From: Salipiger sp. H15
Lineage (GTDB): Bacteria; Pseudomonadota; Alphaproteobacteria; Rhodobacterales; Rhodobacteraceae
DNA: 64,000 bases
Assembly (NCBI RefSeq): GCF_040409955.1
Contig: NZ_CP123385.1
Location: forward strand, 913,501-977,500
Reading direction: 5' to 3'
Each line of letters begins with the position of its first letter. Within the stretch, counting starts at the first letter, position 1. A model generated the notes under the pieces. It had not been told where the DNA came from. It saw nothing but the letters and a program-made list of their open reading frames with translations, and did no database searches. The position numbers and the translations under genes were made by a program. Positions 29,997 through 37,189 of the stretch are shown here, one piece after another.

Positions 29997-30950
29997 ATGC
30001 CCTTCCCGACCAATCCCCAGACCGTCGCCGTCATCGGCACGGGAACCATCGGCGCCAGCTGGGCGACGCTGTTCCTCGGCGCCGGGCTGACCGTCCGCGC
30101 CAGCGATCCCGGAGCGGGCGCCGAGGCCAAGCTGCGCACCTTCGTCACCGCCGCATGGCCGTCGCTGGAAGCGCTCGGTCTGACCTCAGGCCGCAGCGCC
30201 GAGGACGCGCAGGCCGCGCTCAGCTTCTTCGCGACGCCCGAAGAGGCGGCGACCGGCGCCGAGCTGGTGCAGGAGAACGCCCCCGAGCGCATCGAGATCA
30301 AGCGCGAGACCTACGCAAGGCTGGAATCCGCGCTGGCCCCCGAAGTGGTGATCGCCTCCTCGACCAGCGGCATCATGCCCAGCGAACTGCAGGCCGGGAT
30401 GAAACACCCCGAGCGTCTGGTCGTCGGCCACCCGTTCAACCCGCCGCACCTCGTGCCGCTGGTCGAGGTGGTGCCGGGCAAGCTGACCTCGGAGGCGGCG
30501 GTCGATGCCGCGATGGCCTTCTACAAGGCCATCGGCAAGGTGCCGATCAAGCTCAACCGCGAGATGATCGGCCATATCGCCAACCGGCTTCAGGCCGCCG
30601 TGCTGCGCGAGAGCGTCTACCTTGCGCGCGAGGGCGTGGCCTCGATGCAGGACATCGACCTTGCCGCATCGATGGGACCGGGCCAGCGGTGGGCCTTCAT
30701 CGGGCAGGGCAAGATCTTTGCCCTTGCGGGCGGCGTCGGCGGCATGACGCATTTCCTCGACCACCTTGGCGAGGCGGTGGAGACCTGGTGGGACGACCTG
30801 GGCGATGCCCGGCTCGACACCGAGACCCGCGCCATGCTGACCGAGGCCTATGGCACGCCGACCGAGGAGAGCTTTGCCAGGGACGTCGCCTTCCGCGACG
30901 CGGCGCTGCTGCGCCGTCTCAAGGCGCTGTCGGACGACGCGCAGGGCTGA
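29997..30950 (+). CDS. 3-hydroxyacyl-CoA dehydrogenase-family protein (carnitine/gulonate dehydrogenase-like)
   Basis: The 317-residue NAD-dependent dehydrogenase has a Rossmann loop GTGTIG at residues 14-19, the conserved SSTSGIMPSE, and H145 in GHPFNPPHLVPLVEV, the usual catalytic histidine. Single-domain proteins of this length and with PFNPPHLVPLVEVV are L-carnitine dehydrogenases or L-gulonate (lambda-crystallin) dehydrogenases, not fatty-acid enzymes. The ATG at 29997 has GAGAGG upstream. It follows rhaK by 66 bases and may be co-transcribed; no known step of rhamnose degradation needs it, so its substrate is unknown. Confidence 0.78.
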   Translation: MPFPTNPQTVAVIGTGTIGASWATLFLGAGLTVRASDPGAGAEAKLRTFVTAAWPSLEALGLTSGRSAEDAQAALSFFATPEEAATGAELVQENAPERIEIKRETYARLESALAPEVVIASSTSGIMPSELQAGMKHPERLVVGHPFNPPHLVPLVEVVPGKLTSEAAVDAAMAFYKAIGKVPIKLNREMIGHIANRLQAAVLRESVYLAREGVASMQDIDLAASMGPGQRWAFIGQGKIFALAGGVGGMTHFLDHLGEAVETWWDDLGDARLDTETRAMLTEAYGTPTEESFARDVAFRDAALLRRLKALSDDAQG

Positions 30951-30962
30951 CCCGAACTAGAT

Positions 30963-30988
30963 GCCGGGCGGCGACCTGCCCGCCCGGC
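30963..30988. terminator. Hairpin between convergent genes
   Basis: GCCGGGCGG (30963-30971) pairs with CCGCCCGGC (30980-30988) over an 8-base loop, filling the 39-base gap between two convergent genes. There is no T-run on either side, but placement suggests a bidirectional terminator. Confidence 0.5.
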
Positions 30989-30989
30989 G

Positions 30990-31418
30990 CTACCCGGCCA
31001 CGTGGGCCAGCAGCAGGCAACTTTCCGAGTTCAGCACTCCCGGCACCTCGCGGATCTCGCGCAGCACGCGGTCGAAGTTGACCAAGGAGTCCGTGCGGAT
31101 CTCGACCACCAGATCCCAGGCGCCGTTGGTGGCGTGGATGGTCGCGACCTCGGGGATGCGCGTCAGCGTGCGGATCACGTTGCGCGACAGCCGCCCCTGA
31201 AGCTCGACCATGGTGATCGCGCGCACCTCTCCCTCGACATCCTGATCCGTCTCGATCGTGAAACGCCGGATCCGCCCCTCGGTCACCAGCGCCTCGAGCC
31301 GGGCGCGCGCCGTCGTGCGCGAGATCCCGACCGTCTGCGCCAGTTGGGTGATCGACATGCGCGAGTCGCCGCGCAGCGCGGCTATGATGGCACGGTCGGT
31401 GGGGGCAAGCTGCGTCAT
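30990..31418 (-). CDS. Lrp/AsnC-family regulator
   Basis: The 142-residue protein has an N-terminal AsnC helix-turn-helix (SITQLAQTVGISRTTARARLEAL, about residues 22-44) and a C-terminal RAM ligand-binding domain (IPEVATIHATNGAWDLVVEI). It is divergent from arginase and ornithine cyclodeaminase, so it most likely activates arginine/ornithine use in response to an amino acid. A long-spaced inverted repeat lies in the shared promoter region. Confidence 0.87.
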   Translation of the reverse strand: MTQLAPTDRAIIAALRGDSRMSITQLAQTVGISRTTARARLEALVTEGRIRRFTIETDQDVEGEVRAITMVELQGRLSRNVIRTLTRIPEVATIHATNGAWDLVVEIRTDSLVNFDRVLREIREVPGVLNSESCLLLAHVAG

Positions 31419-31445
31419 GCTGTGCTATTTGACCTCTGAACTGAT

Positions 31446-31482
31446 CAAAGTGAACAGCGCATATGCCGATCTGGTCACTTTG
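31446..31482. promoter_or_regulatory. Inverted repeat upstream of arginase, candidate Lrp-type site
   Basis: CAAAGTGA (31446-31453) and TCACTTTG (31475-31482) are perfect inverse copies whose centres are 29 bases apart, close to three helical turns. They lie 58-94 bases upstream of the arginase start and next to the divergent Lrp-type gene. Lrp oligomers bind phased sites of this kind. Confidence 0.5.
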
Positions 31483-31539
31483 GCGAGCGGAAAAGTCATC
31501 AGATCGGTGCATGATGCGCCAAATCCAATTGGAGAGACC

Positions 31540-32466
31540 ATGTCCAGAACCTGTTCCCTTCTCGGCGCCCCGGTCCAGACCGGCGCGTCGCAACCGGGCT
31601 GCCTGATGGGCCCCGCCAGCCTGCGCACCGCCGGGCTCGAGCCGACGCTGGCCGAGCTCGACTGGCAGGTGACCGACCTTGGCGACCTGAGCATCCCGGT
31701 GCTGTCCCCGCGGGGACACGAGAACGAGGTGATCCACAACCTCGCCGAGACCATCGCCTGGATCGAGGTGCTGGAGGCCGCGGCCTACGACGCGGCCAGC
31801 GGACATGACCTGCCGATCTTCATGGGCGGCGATCACTCGATGAGCGCCGGCACCGTCGCCGGCATGGCGCGCTACGCGCAGGAGCAGGGGCGCCCGCTCT
31901 TCGTGCTCTGGCTCGACGCGCACCCGGACCTGCATTCGCTGGAAACCACCACCAGCGGCAACCTGCACGGCACCCCTGTCAACTACTTCACCGGCCAGCC
32001 GGGCAACGACGCCTACCCGCCGCTTGCCGCGACCGTGCCGACCCAGAACATCTGCATGATGGGCATCCGCTCGGTCGACAAGGCCGAGCACCGGCTGATC
32101 TCCGAGCAGGGGATCGAGGTGCACGACATGCGCGCCATCGACGAGACCGGCGTGCTGGCGCCGCTGAAGACCTTCCTCCAGAAGGTGAAGGCGGCCGACG
32201 GGCTGCTGCATGTCAGCTTCGACGTCGATTTCCTCGAGCCCGGCATCGCCCCCGCCGTGGGCACCACCGTGCCCGGCGGCGCGACCTTCCGCGAGGCGCA
32301 CCTGATCATGGAAACCCTCGGCGACAGCGGGCTCGTCCGTTCGCTCGACCTCGTCGAGCTCAACCCCTTCCTCGACGAGCGCGGCCGCACGGCGAAGCTG
32401 CTCTGCGACCTGACGGCAAGCCTCTTCGGCCGCCGCGTGCTCGACCGCATGACCCGGAGCTTCTGA
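31540..32466 (+). CDS. rocF: Arginase
   Basis: The 308-residue ureohydrolase splits arginine into ornithine and urea with a two-manganese centre. Metal-ligand motifs are intact: GGDHS (H99), DAHPD (126-130) and SFDVDFLEP. The ATG has GGAGAG 5 bases upstream; the open frame extends upstream but overlaps the promoter. Its stop overlaps the ornithine cyclodeaminase start, coupling the two. Agmatinases share these motifs, but the cyclodeaminase partner points to arginase. Confidence 0.9.
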   Translation: MSRTCSLLGAPVQTGASQPGCLMGPASLRTAGLEPTLAELDWQVTDLGDLSIPVLSPRGHENEVIHNLAETIAWIEVLEAAAYDAASGHDLPIFMGGDHSMSAGTVAGMARYAQEQGRPLFVLWLDAHPDLHSLETTTSGNLHGTPVNYFTGQPGNDAYPPLAATVPTQNICMMGIRSVDKAEHRLISEQGIEVHDMRAIDETGVLAPLKTFLQKVKAADGLLHVSFDVDFLEPGIAPAVGTTVPGGATFREAHLIMETLGDSGLVRSLDLVELNPFLDERGRTAKLLCDLTASLFGRRVLDRMTRSF

Positions 32467-33530
32467 TGATGGCCGTGAAACCTGCCGCTCTCGCCCCCTC
32501 GGCACTGGCCTACGTGCCCTTCGTGTCGGTCGAGAACATGATGAAGCTGGTCCATGCGCACGGGATCGAGGCCTTCATCACCGGGCTTGCCGCGGTGATC
32601 GAGGAGGATTTCAGACGCTGGCCCGAGTTCGACAAGACGCCGCGCGTGGCGTCGCACTCGCGCGACGGGGTGATCGAGCTGATGCCGACGGCGGATGCCG
32701 AGAACTACGGCTTCAAGTACGTGAACGGCCATCCCAAGAACATGCGCGAGGGCTACCAGACGGTGACCGCCTTCGGCGTGCTCTCGTCGGTGGCCAACGG
32801 CTACCCGATCCTGCTGACCGAGATGACCCTGCTGACCGCGCTGCGCACGGCGGCGACCTCGGCACTGGTCGGCACGTACCTCGCGCCGAAGGGGGCCGAG
32901 GTCATGGCGATGATCGGCAACGGCGCGCAATGCGAGTTCCAGGCGCTGGCCTTCCGCGCGCTCTGCGGGATCAACTGCCTGCGGCTCTACGACATCGACC
33001 CGGCGGCGACCGACAAGGCCGAGCGCAACCTTCTGGCGCAGGGCTTCGAGGTGGTGCGCTGCACCAGCCCCGAGGCGGCGGTCGAGGGCGCGCAGGTGAT
33101 CACCACCTGCACCGCCGACAAGCAGTACGCGACGATCCTGACCGACAACATGGTCGGTGCGGGCGTGCATATCAACGCGATTGGCGGCGACTGCCCGGGC
33201 AAGACCGAGCTGCACCGCGACATCCTGCTGCGTTCCGACATCTTCGTGGAATACCCCGAGCAGACCCGCATCGAGGGCGAGATCCAGCAGCTTGACCCCG
33301 ATCACCCGGTGATCGAGCTCTGGCAGGTGATGCGCGGCGAGGTTCAGGGACGGCGCGACGCCAAGCAGATCACGCTCTTCGACTCTGTGGGCTTTGCCAT
33401 CGAGGACTTCAGCGCGCTGTGCTACGTGCACGGGCTGATCGACGGCGGCAGGTTCTGCGAGATGCTCGACCTGCTGGCCGATCCCGACGATCCCCGCGAT
33501 CTTTTCGGCATGCTGACCCGCGCCGCCTGA
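32466..33530 (+). CDS. Ornithine cyclodeaminase
   Basis: The 354-residue NAD-dependent enzyme of the OCD/mu-crystallin family turns ornithine into proline and ammonia. KYVNGHPKN, TALRTAATSALVGTYLAPK and MIGNGAQCEFQALAF (NAD-binding loop GNGAQ) are typical of true ornithine cyclodeaminases, as is the C-terminal D at IGGDCPGKTEL. With arginase it gives a two-step arginine-to-proline route. Two ATG codons in tandem (32466, 32469) are possible starts. Confidence 0.9.
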   Translation: MMAVKPAALAPSALAYVPFVSVENMMKLVHAHGIEAFITGLAAVIEEDFRRWPEFDKTPRVASHSRDGVIELMPTADAENYGFKYVNGHPKNMREGYQTVTAFGVLSSVANGYPILLTEMTLLTALRTAATSALVGTYLAPKGAEVMAMIGNGAQCEFQALAFRALCGINCLRLYDIDPAATDKAERNLLAQGFEVVRCTSPEAAVEGAQVITTCTADKQYATILTDNMVGAGVHINAIGGDCPGKTELHRDILLRSDIFVEYPEQTRIEGEIQQLDPDHPVIELWQVMRGEVQGRRDAKQITLFDSVGFAIEDFSALCYVHGLIDGGRFCEMLDLLADPDDPRDLFGMLTRAA

Positions 33531-33555
33531 CCCGCGCGACCCGGACTGAAATCGA

Positions 33556-33573
33556 GGCGCCCCGCGGGGCGCC
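33556..33573. terminator. Hairpin between convergent ornithine cyclodeaminase and tetR genes
   Basis: GGCGCCCC (33556-33563) pairs with GGGGCGCC (33566-33573) around two bases, followed by TTATG on the plus strand. It directly abuts the end of the tetR-type gene. A weak bidirectional terminator is likely. Confidence 0.5.
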
Positions 33574-34236
33574 TTATGCCTTGTAGGCGGCGAGGAAGAC
33601 GCGCACCGCCTCCTTCGCGACGCGGGCGATCTCTTCCTCGGTGGGCGCGTCGGGGCGGCGGCCGAAGAGCCTCGGGCGCCAGGTGAGCGTGGTGGAAAGC
33701 TCGATGAACTGCCCGGCGGCCAGCGCGGTGTCGGGCACGTTCAGCGTGCCGGCCTCGGTCTCGCGCCGCAGGAAGTCCTGAAGACAGCCGAGGAAATGCT
33801 TGGCCCCCGCGTCGTAGAAGCGCATCCCCAGTTCGGGCATGCGCTCGACCACGCTGATGACGATGCGCTGCGCACGGATGACATCCTCGGAATTCAGCTG
33901 CGTCGAAAGGCCGATGGCATAGGCCAACAGCCGCTCCTCGATGGTGCCCGCCTCGGCCAGCCGCGCGAAGATGCCGTCGAAGAAATCCCGCCGCTTGTCC
34001 TCGACCAGCGCGACGAAGAGGTCTTCCTTGTTCTCGAAGTAGACATAGAGCGTGCCCTTCGAGACGCCCGCCGCCTTGCAGATGCTGTTCATCGAGGCGG
34101 CGTCGAATCCCTGATCGACAAAGACCCGCCACGCGCCGTCGAGGATTTGACGGCGTTTTTCAGGGTCTTCGCCCGCGGCGTGGCGGCGCTTCTGCGCGCA
34201 GGCCCGGGCCTGCTCCGTGATCATGTCGAGTTTCAT
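33574..34236 (-). CDS. TetR-family repressor of the efflux operon
   Basis: The protein (220 residues from MKLDMITEQ) has a TetR helix-turn-helix (MNSICKAAGVSKGTLYVYFENKEDLF, about residues 47-72) and a helical ligand domain. It is divergent from an HlyD/MFS drug-efflux pair, and the intergenic region carries two copies of a perfect dyad, so it almost certainly represses the pump and itself. A start three codons upstream (34245) is possible. Confidence 0.88.
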   Translation of the reverse strand: MKLDMITEQARACAQKRRHAAGEDPEKRRQILDGAWRVFVDQGFDAASMNSICKAAGVSKGTLYVYFENKEDLFVALVEDKRRDFFDGIFARLAEAGTIEERLLAYAIGLSTQLNSEDVIRAQRIVISVVERMPELGMRFYDAGAKHFLGCLQDFLRRETEAGTLNVPDTALAAGQFIELSTTLTWRPRLFGRRPDAPTEEEIARVAKEAVRVFLAAYKA

Positions 34237-34248
34237 GGCCCTCATATA

Positions 34249-34268
34249 ATCGAACCGGGTGGTTCGAT
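34249..34268. promoter_or_regulatory. TetR-type operator 1
   Basis: ATCGAACC (34249-34256) and GGTTCGAT (34261-34268) form a perfect dyad around GGGT, 12 bases upstream of the chosen tetR start. The arms recur in a second site 57 bases away. A repressor bound here would block tetR transcription. Confidence 0.75.
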
Positions 34269-34306
34269 GAAGTCTTGATTTTGAACTTCTACCCTCCTAT
34301 GTGGTG

Positions 34307-34324
34307 TCGAACCGAGTGGTTCGA
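34307..34324. promoter_or_regulatory. TetR-type operator 2
   Basis: TCGAACC (34307-34313) and GGTTCGA (34318-34324) repeat the arms of operator 1 around GAGT. It lies 48 bases upstream of the membrane-fusion gene, in its probable core promoter. Confidence 0.75.
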
Positions 34325-34372
34325 TCAGCGAATCCTCCTCCCATCTGCATTCGACACCCAAAGGTCATCCCC

Positions 34373-35527
34373 ATGTCCCGCCACGACCGCATCGAACCCA
34401 CCGATCCCGAGACCCGTCCGGCCACGGCTCCGCAAGCCACCACTCACGAAACCGCGGAGGTGCCGCCCAAGAGCGGCCGCAAGAAGCGCATCCTTGGGGG
34501 GATCGCGCTGATTGCGCTGCTGGCGGGCGGCTACGAGGGCTATGGCTGGTGGACCGACGGGCGCTTCATGATCGAGACGGACGACGCCTATGTTCAGGCC
34601 GACCTCTCGCTCGTGTCGTCGAAGCTGCAGGGATATGTGGAGGAGATCCCGGTGCAGGCGAACCAGCACGTGAGCAAGGGCGACGTGCTGGTGCGGATCG
34701 AGGACGGTGATTTCCGCATCGCGCTCGAGCAGAAGCAGGCGCAACTGCCGACGCTCGAACGCACGCTGACCCGGATCGACGCCGAGACCGCCGCCGCCGA
34801 GGCCAGCGTGACGCAGGCCGAGGCCGAGCTGTCCGCCGCCGAGGCGGCGCTGCGCAGCGCGCAGACCGCGCTGACCCGGTCGCAGGGCCTCGCGGCGCGC
34901 AAGGTCACCTCGCAGGCCGATCTCGACGATGCCACCGAGGCGCTCGAGACCGCCAAGGCCAACCGTGCCGCCGCCGCCGCCGCGATCAAGGGCGCCGAGG
35001 CGCAGGTCGAGGTCCTGAAGGCCGAGCGCGCCGAGACCGAGTCGAGCCGCCGCGAGATGGAGCTCGACATCGCGCAGGCGCAGCGCGACCTCGACCACAC
35101 CGTCCTGCGCGCGCCCTTCGACGGCACCGTCGCCAACATCGCCATCGAAGAGGGCGAGCTGGTGAACATCGGCGCCCGGCTTGCCGCCGTGGTTCCGGAT
35201 CACGGGCTCTACGTCGAGGCGAACTTCAAGGAAACCCAGCTCGCGGACATCCACCCCGGCGAGTCCGTCAAGGTCAGCATCGACGCCATGGAAGGCCACG
35301 AGATCGAGGGCCGCGTGGTCTCGGTCGCGCCGGCCACCGGCTCGGTCTTCTCGCTGCTGCCGGCGGACAATGCCACCGGCAACTTCACCAAGATCGTGCA
35401 GCGCGTGCCGGTGCGGATCGAACTGCCCGAGGGCACGCCCGGCCTGCGCGCCGGCCTCTCGGCCGTGGTCGAGATCGACAAGCGCACCGCGCCCGCCGGC
35501 ACGGAGCTTGCGGAGGTCTCGAAATGA
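34373..35527 (+). CDS. emrA: HlyD/EmrA-family membrane fusion protein
   Basis: The 384-residue periplasmic adaptor has a cytoplasmic N-tail, one membrane segment (about residues 43-62), a lipoyl/barrel-sandwich domain (ETDDAYVQADLSLVSSKLQGYVEEIPV), a long alpha-helical coiled coil rich in A, E and Q (about 110-235), and a beta-barrel (LRAPFDGTVANIAIEEGELV). It links the MFS pump to an outer-membrane channel, which is not encoded nearby. It overlaps the pump gene by 4 bases. The symbol is by family and gene pairing; the drug spectrum is unknown. Confidence 0.85.
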   Translation: MSRHDRIEPTDPETRPATAPQATTHETAEVPPKSGRKKRILGGIALIALLAGGYEGYGWWTDGRFMIETDDAYVQADLSLVSSKLQGYVEEIPVQANQHVSKGDVLVRIEDGDFRIALEQKQAQLPTLERTLTRIDAETAAAEASVTQAEAELSAAEAALRSAQTALTRSQGLAARKVTSQADLDDATEALETAKANRAAAAAAIKGAEAQVEVLKAERAETESSRREMELDIAQAQRDLDHTVLRAPFDGTVANIAIEEGELVNIGARLAAVVPDHGLYVEANFKETQLADIHPGESVKVSIDAMEGHEIEGRVVSVAPATGSVFSLLPADNATGNFTKIVQRVPVRIELPEGTPGLRAGLSAVVEIDKRTAPAGTELAEVSK

Positions 35528-37089
35528 GCACGGCAGCCCAGACGCCGGCCGGACCGCCCGAACTAACGCCGCGCAGGGTCGCGGCGTTTTTCGTGATGGT
35601 CTTCGGCATGTTCATGGCCATCCTCGACATCCAGATCGTCTCGGCCTCGCTGCCCGAGATCCAGGCGGGGCTCGGCGCCTCGTCGGACGAGATCAGCTGG
35701 GTGCAGACCTCGTACCTGATCGCCGAGGTCATCATGATCCCGCTCTCGGGCCTGCTCGGGCGGATGATGTCGACGCGATACCTCTTCGCCATCTCGGCGG
35801 CGGGATTCACCGCGGCCTCGTTCATGTGCGCCACCTCGGGCTCGATCAACGAGATGATCCTGTGGCGCGCGGTGCAGGGCTTCCTCGGCGGCGGCATGAT
35901 CCCCTCGGTCTTCGCCGCGGCCTTCACCATCTTCCCCCCGTCAAAGCGGGCGATCGTCTCGCCGATGATCGGACTTGTCGCCACGCTTGCTCCCACCGTC
36001 GGCCCGACCGTCGGCGGCTATCTCAGCCACGCGATGAGCTGGCACTGGCTGTTCCTCGTCAACGTTCCGGCAGGCATCCTCGTCACCATCGGCGCGCTCT
36101 CCCTGATCGATTTCGACAAGCCCGAGTGGAAGCTCTTCGACAGTTTCGACTGGATCGGTCTCGGGGCGCTGGCCTGCTTCCTCGGCGCGATGGAATACGT
36201 TCTGGAAGAAGGGCCGGGCAACGACTGGTTCCAGGACGAGCTGGTCGCGGTGCTCTTCGTCGTCATGGTGATCGGCGGGGTGGTCACCTTCTGGCGGGCC
36301 TTCACGCTGAAGAACCCGGTGGTGGATTTCTCGGCCTTCGGGAACACCAACTTCGCCGTCGGCTCGGTGTTCAGCTTCGTGATGGGGATCGGGCTTTACG
36401 GGATGACCTATCTCTACCCGCTCTACCTGAGCTCGATCCGCGGCTACGACAGCCTGATGACCGGCGAGACGGTGTTCGTCTCGGGGCTTGCGATGTTCGT
36501 CTCGGCGCCGCTGGCGGGGGTGCTGTCGTCGAAGATGGACCTGCGGCTCATGCTGATGATGGGCTTCATCGGCTTCGGCATCTCGTCGTGGATGCTGACC
36601 GGCATGACCGCCGACTGGGATTTCCAGGAACTGCTCTGGCCGCAGGTGCTGCGCGGCCTGTCGCTGATGATCTGCATGGTGCCGATCAACAACCTCGCGC
36701 TCGGCACGCTGCCGCCCGAGAAGATGAAGAGCGCGTCGGGCCTCTACAACCTGATGCGCAACCTCGGCGGGGCCGTGGGGCTCGCGCTGATCAACACCGC
36801 GCTGACCGACCGCGGCGCGCTGCACACGGCCCGGCTGCGCGAGGCGCTGAGCTGGGACAACCCCGAGGCGCTGCGCCAGCTCGAGATGATGGGCCAGAAC
36901 CTCTCGGCGCAGGGGATCGACGGCGACCGCGGCGCGCTGCAGCAGATGGCCGGGCGCATCACCGAGCAGGCCACGGTGATGTCCTTCGTCGACGTCTTCC
37001 TGCTGATTACCGTGCTCTTCGCCGGGCTCGCGGTCATGGCGCTGGCGATGAAGCCGCCGGCCAAGGGGGCAGGGGGCGCGGCGCACTGA
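35524..37089 (+). CDS. emrB: DHA2-family MFS multidrug efflux transporter (EmrB type)
   Basis: The 521-residue protein has about 14 membrane segments. Family motifs include LDIQIVSASLPEIQ in helix 1, GRMMSTRYLF (motif A-like), RAVQGFLGGGMIPS and the motif C-like GPTVGGYLS. Together with the upstream adaptor and divergent TetR repressor it makes a substrate-inducible efflux system. A good bidirectional terminator follows. Confidence 0.88.
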   Translation: MSTAAQTPAGPPELTPRRVAAFFVMVFGMFMAILDIQIVSASLPEIQAGLGASSDEISWVQTSYLIAEVIMIPLSGLLGRMMSTRYLFAISAAGFTAASFMCATSGSINEMILWRAVQGFLGGGMIPSVFAAAFTIFPPSKRAIVSPMIGLVATLAPTVGPTVGGYLSHAMSWHWLFLVNVPAGILVTIGALSLIDFDKPEWKLFDSFDWIGLGALACFLGAMEYVLEEGPGNDWFQDELVAVLFVVMVIGGVVTFWRAFTLKNPVVDFSAFGNTNFAVGSVFSFVMGIGLYGMTYLYPLYLSSIRGYDSLMTGETVFVSGLAMFVSAPLAGVLSSKMDLRLMLMMGFIGFGISSWMLTGMTADWDFQELLWPQVLRGLSLMICMVPINNLALGTLPPEKMKSASGLYNLMRNLGGAVGLALINTALTDRGALHTARLREALSWDNPEALRQLEMMGQNLSAQGIDGDRGALQQMAGRITEQATVMSFVDVFLLITVLFAGLAVMALAMKPPAKGAGGAAH

Positions 37090-37132
37090 CGCGCGCCGCC
37101 GGCTCGACGAGCCGGACCCATGCAGAAACGAA

Positions 37133-37161
37133 GAAGGCCGCCGGATCACCCGGCGGCCTTC
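37133..37161. terminator. Bidirectional terminator between emrB and the DEAD-box gene
   Basis: GAAGGCCGCCGG (37133-37144) pairs with CCGGCGGCCTTC (37150-37161) around 5 bases, followed by TTTT on the plus strand and TTCG on the minus strand. It lies between two convergent genes. Confidence 0.85.
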
Positions 37162-37189
37162 TTTTCATTCAGCGATCGAAGCGCGGGGC

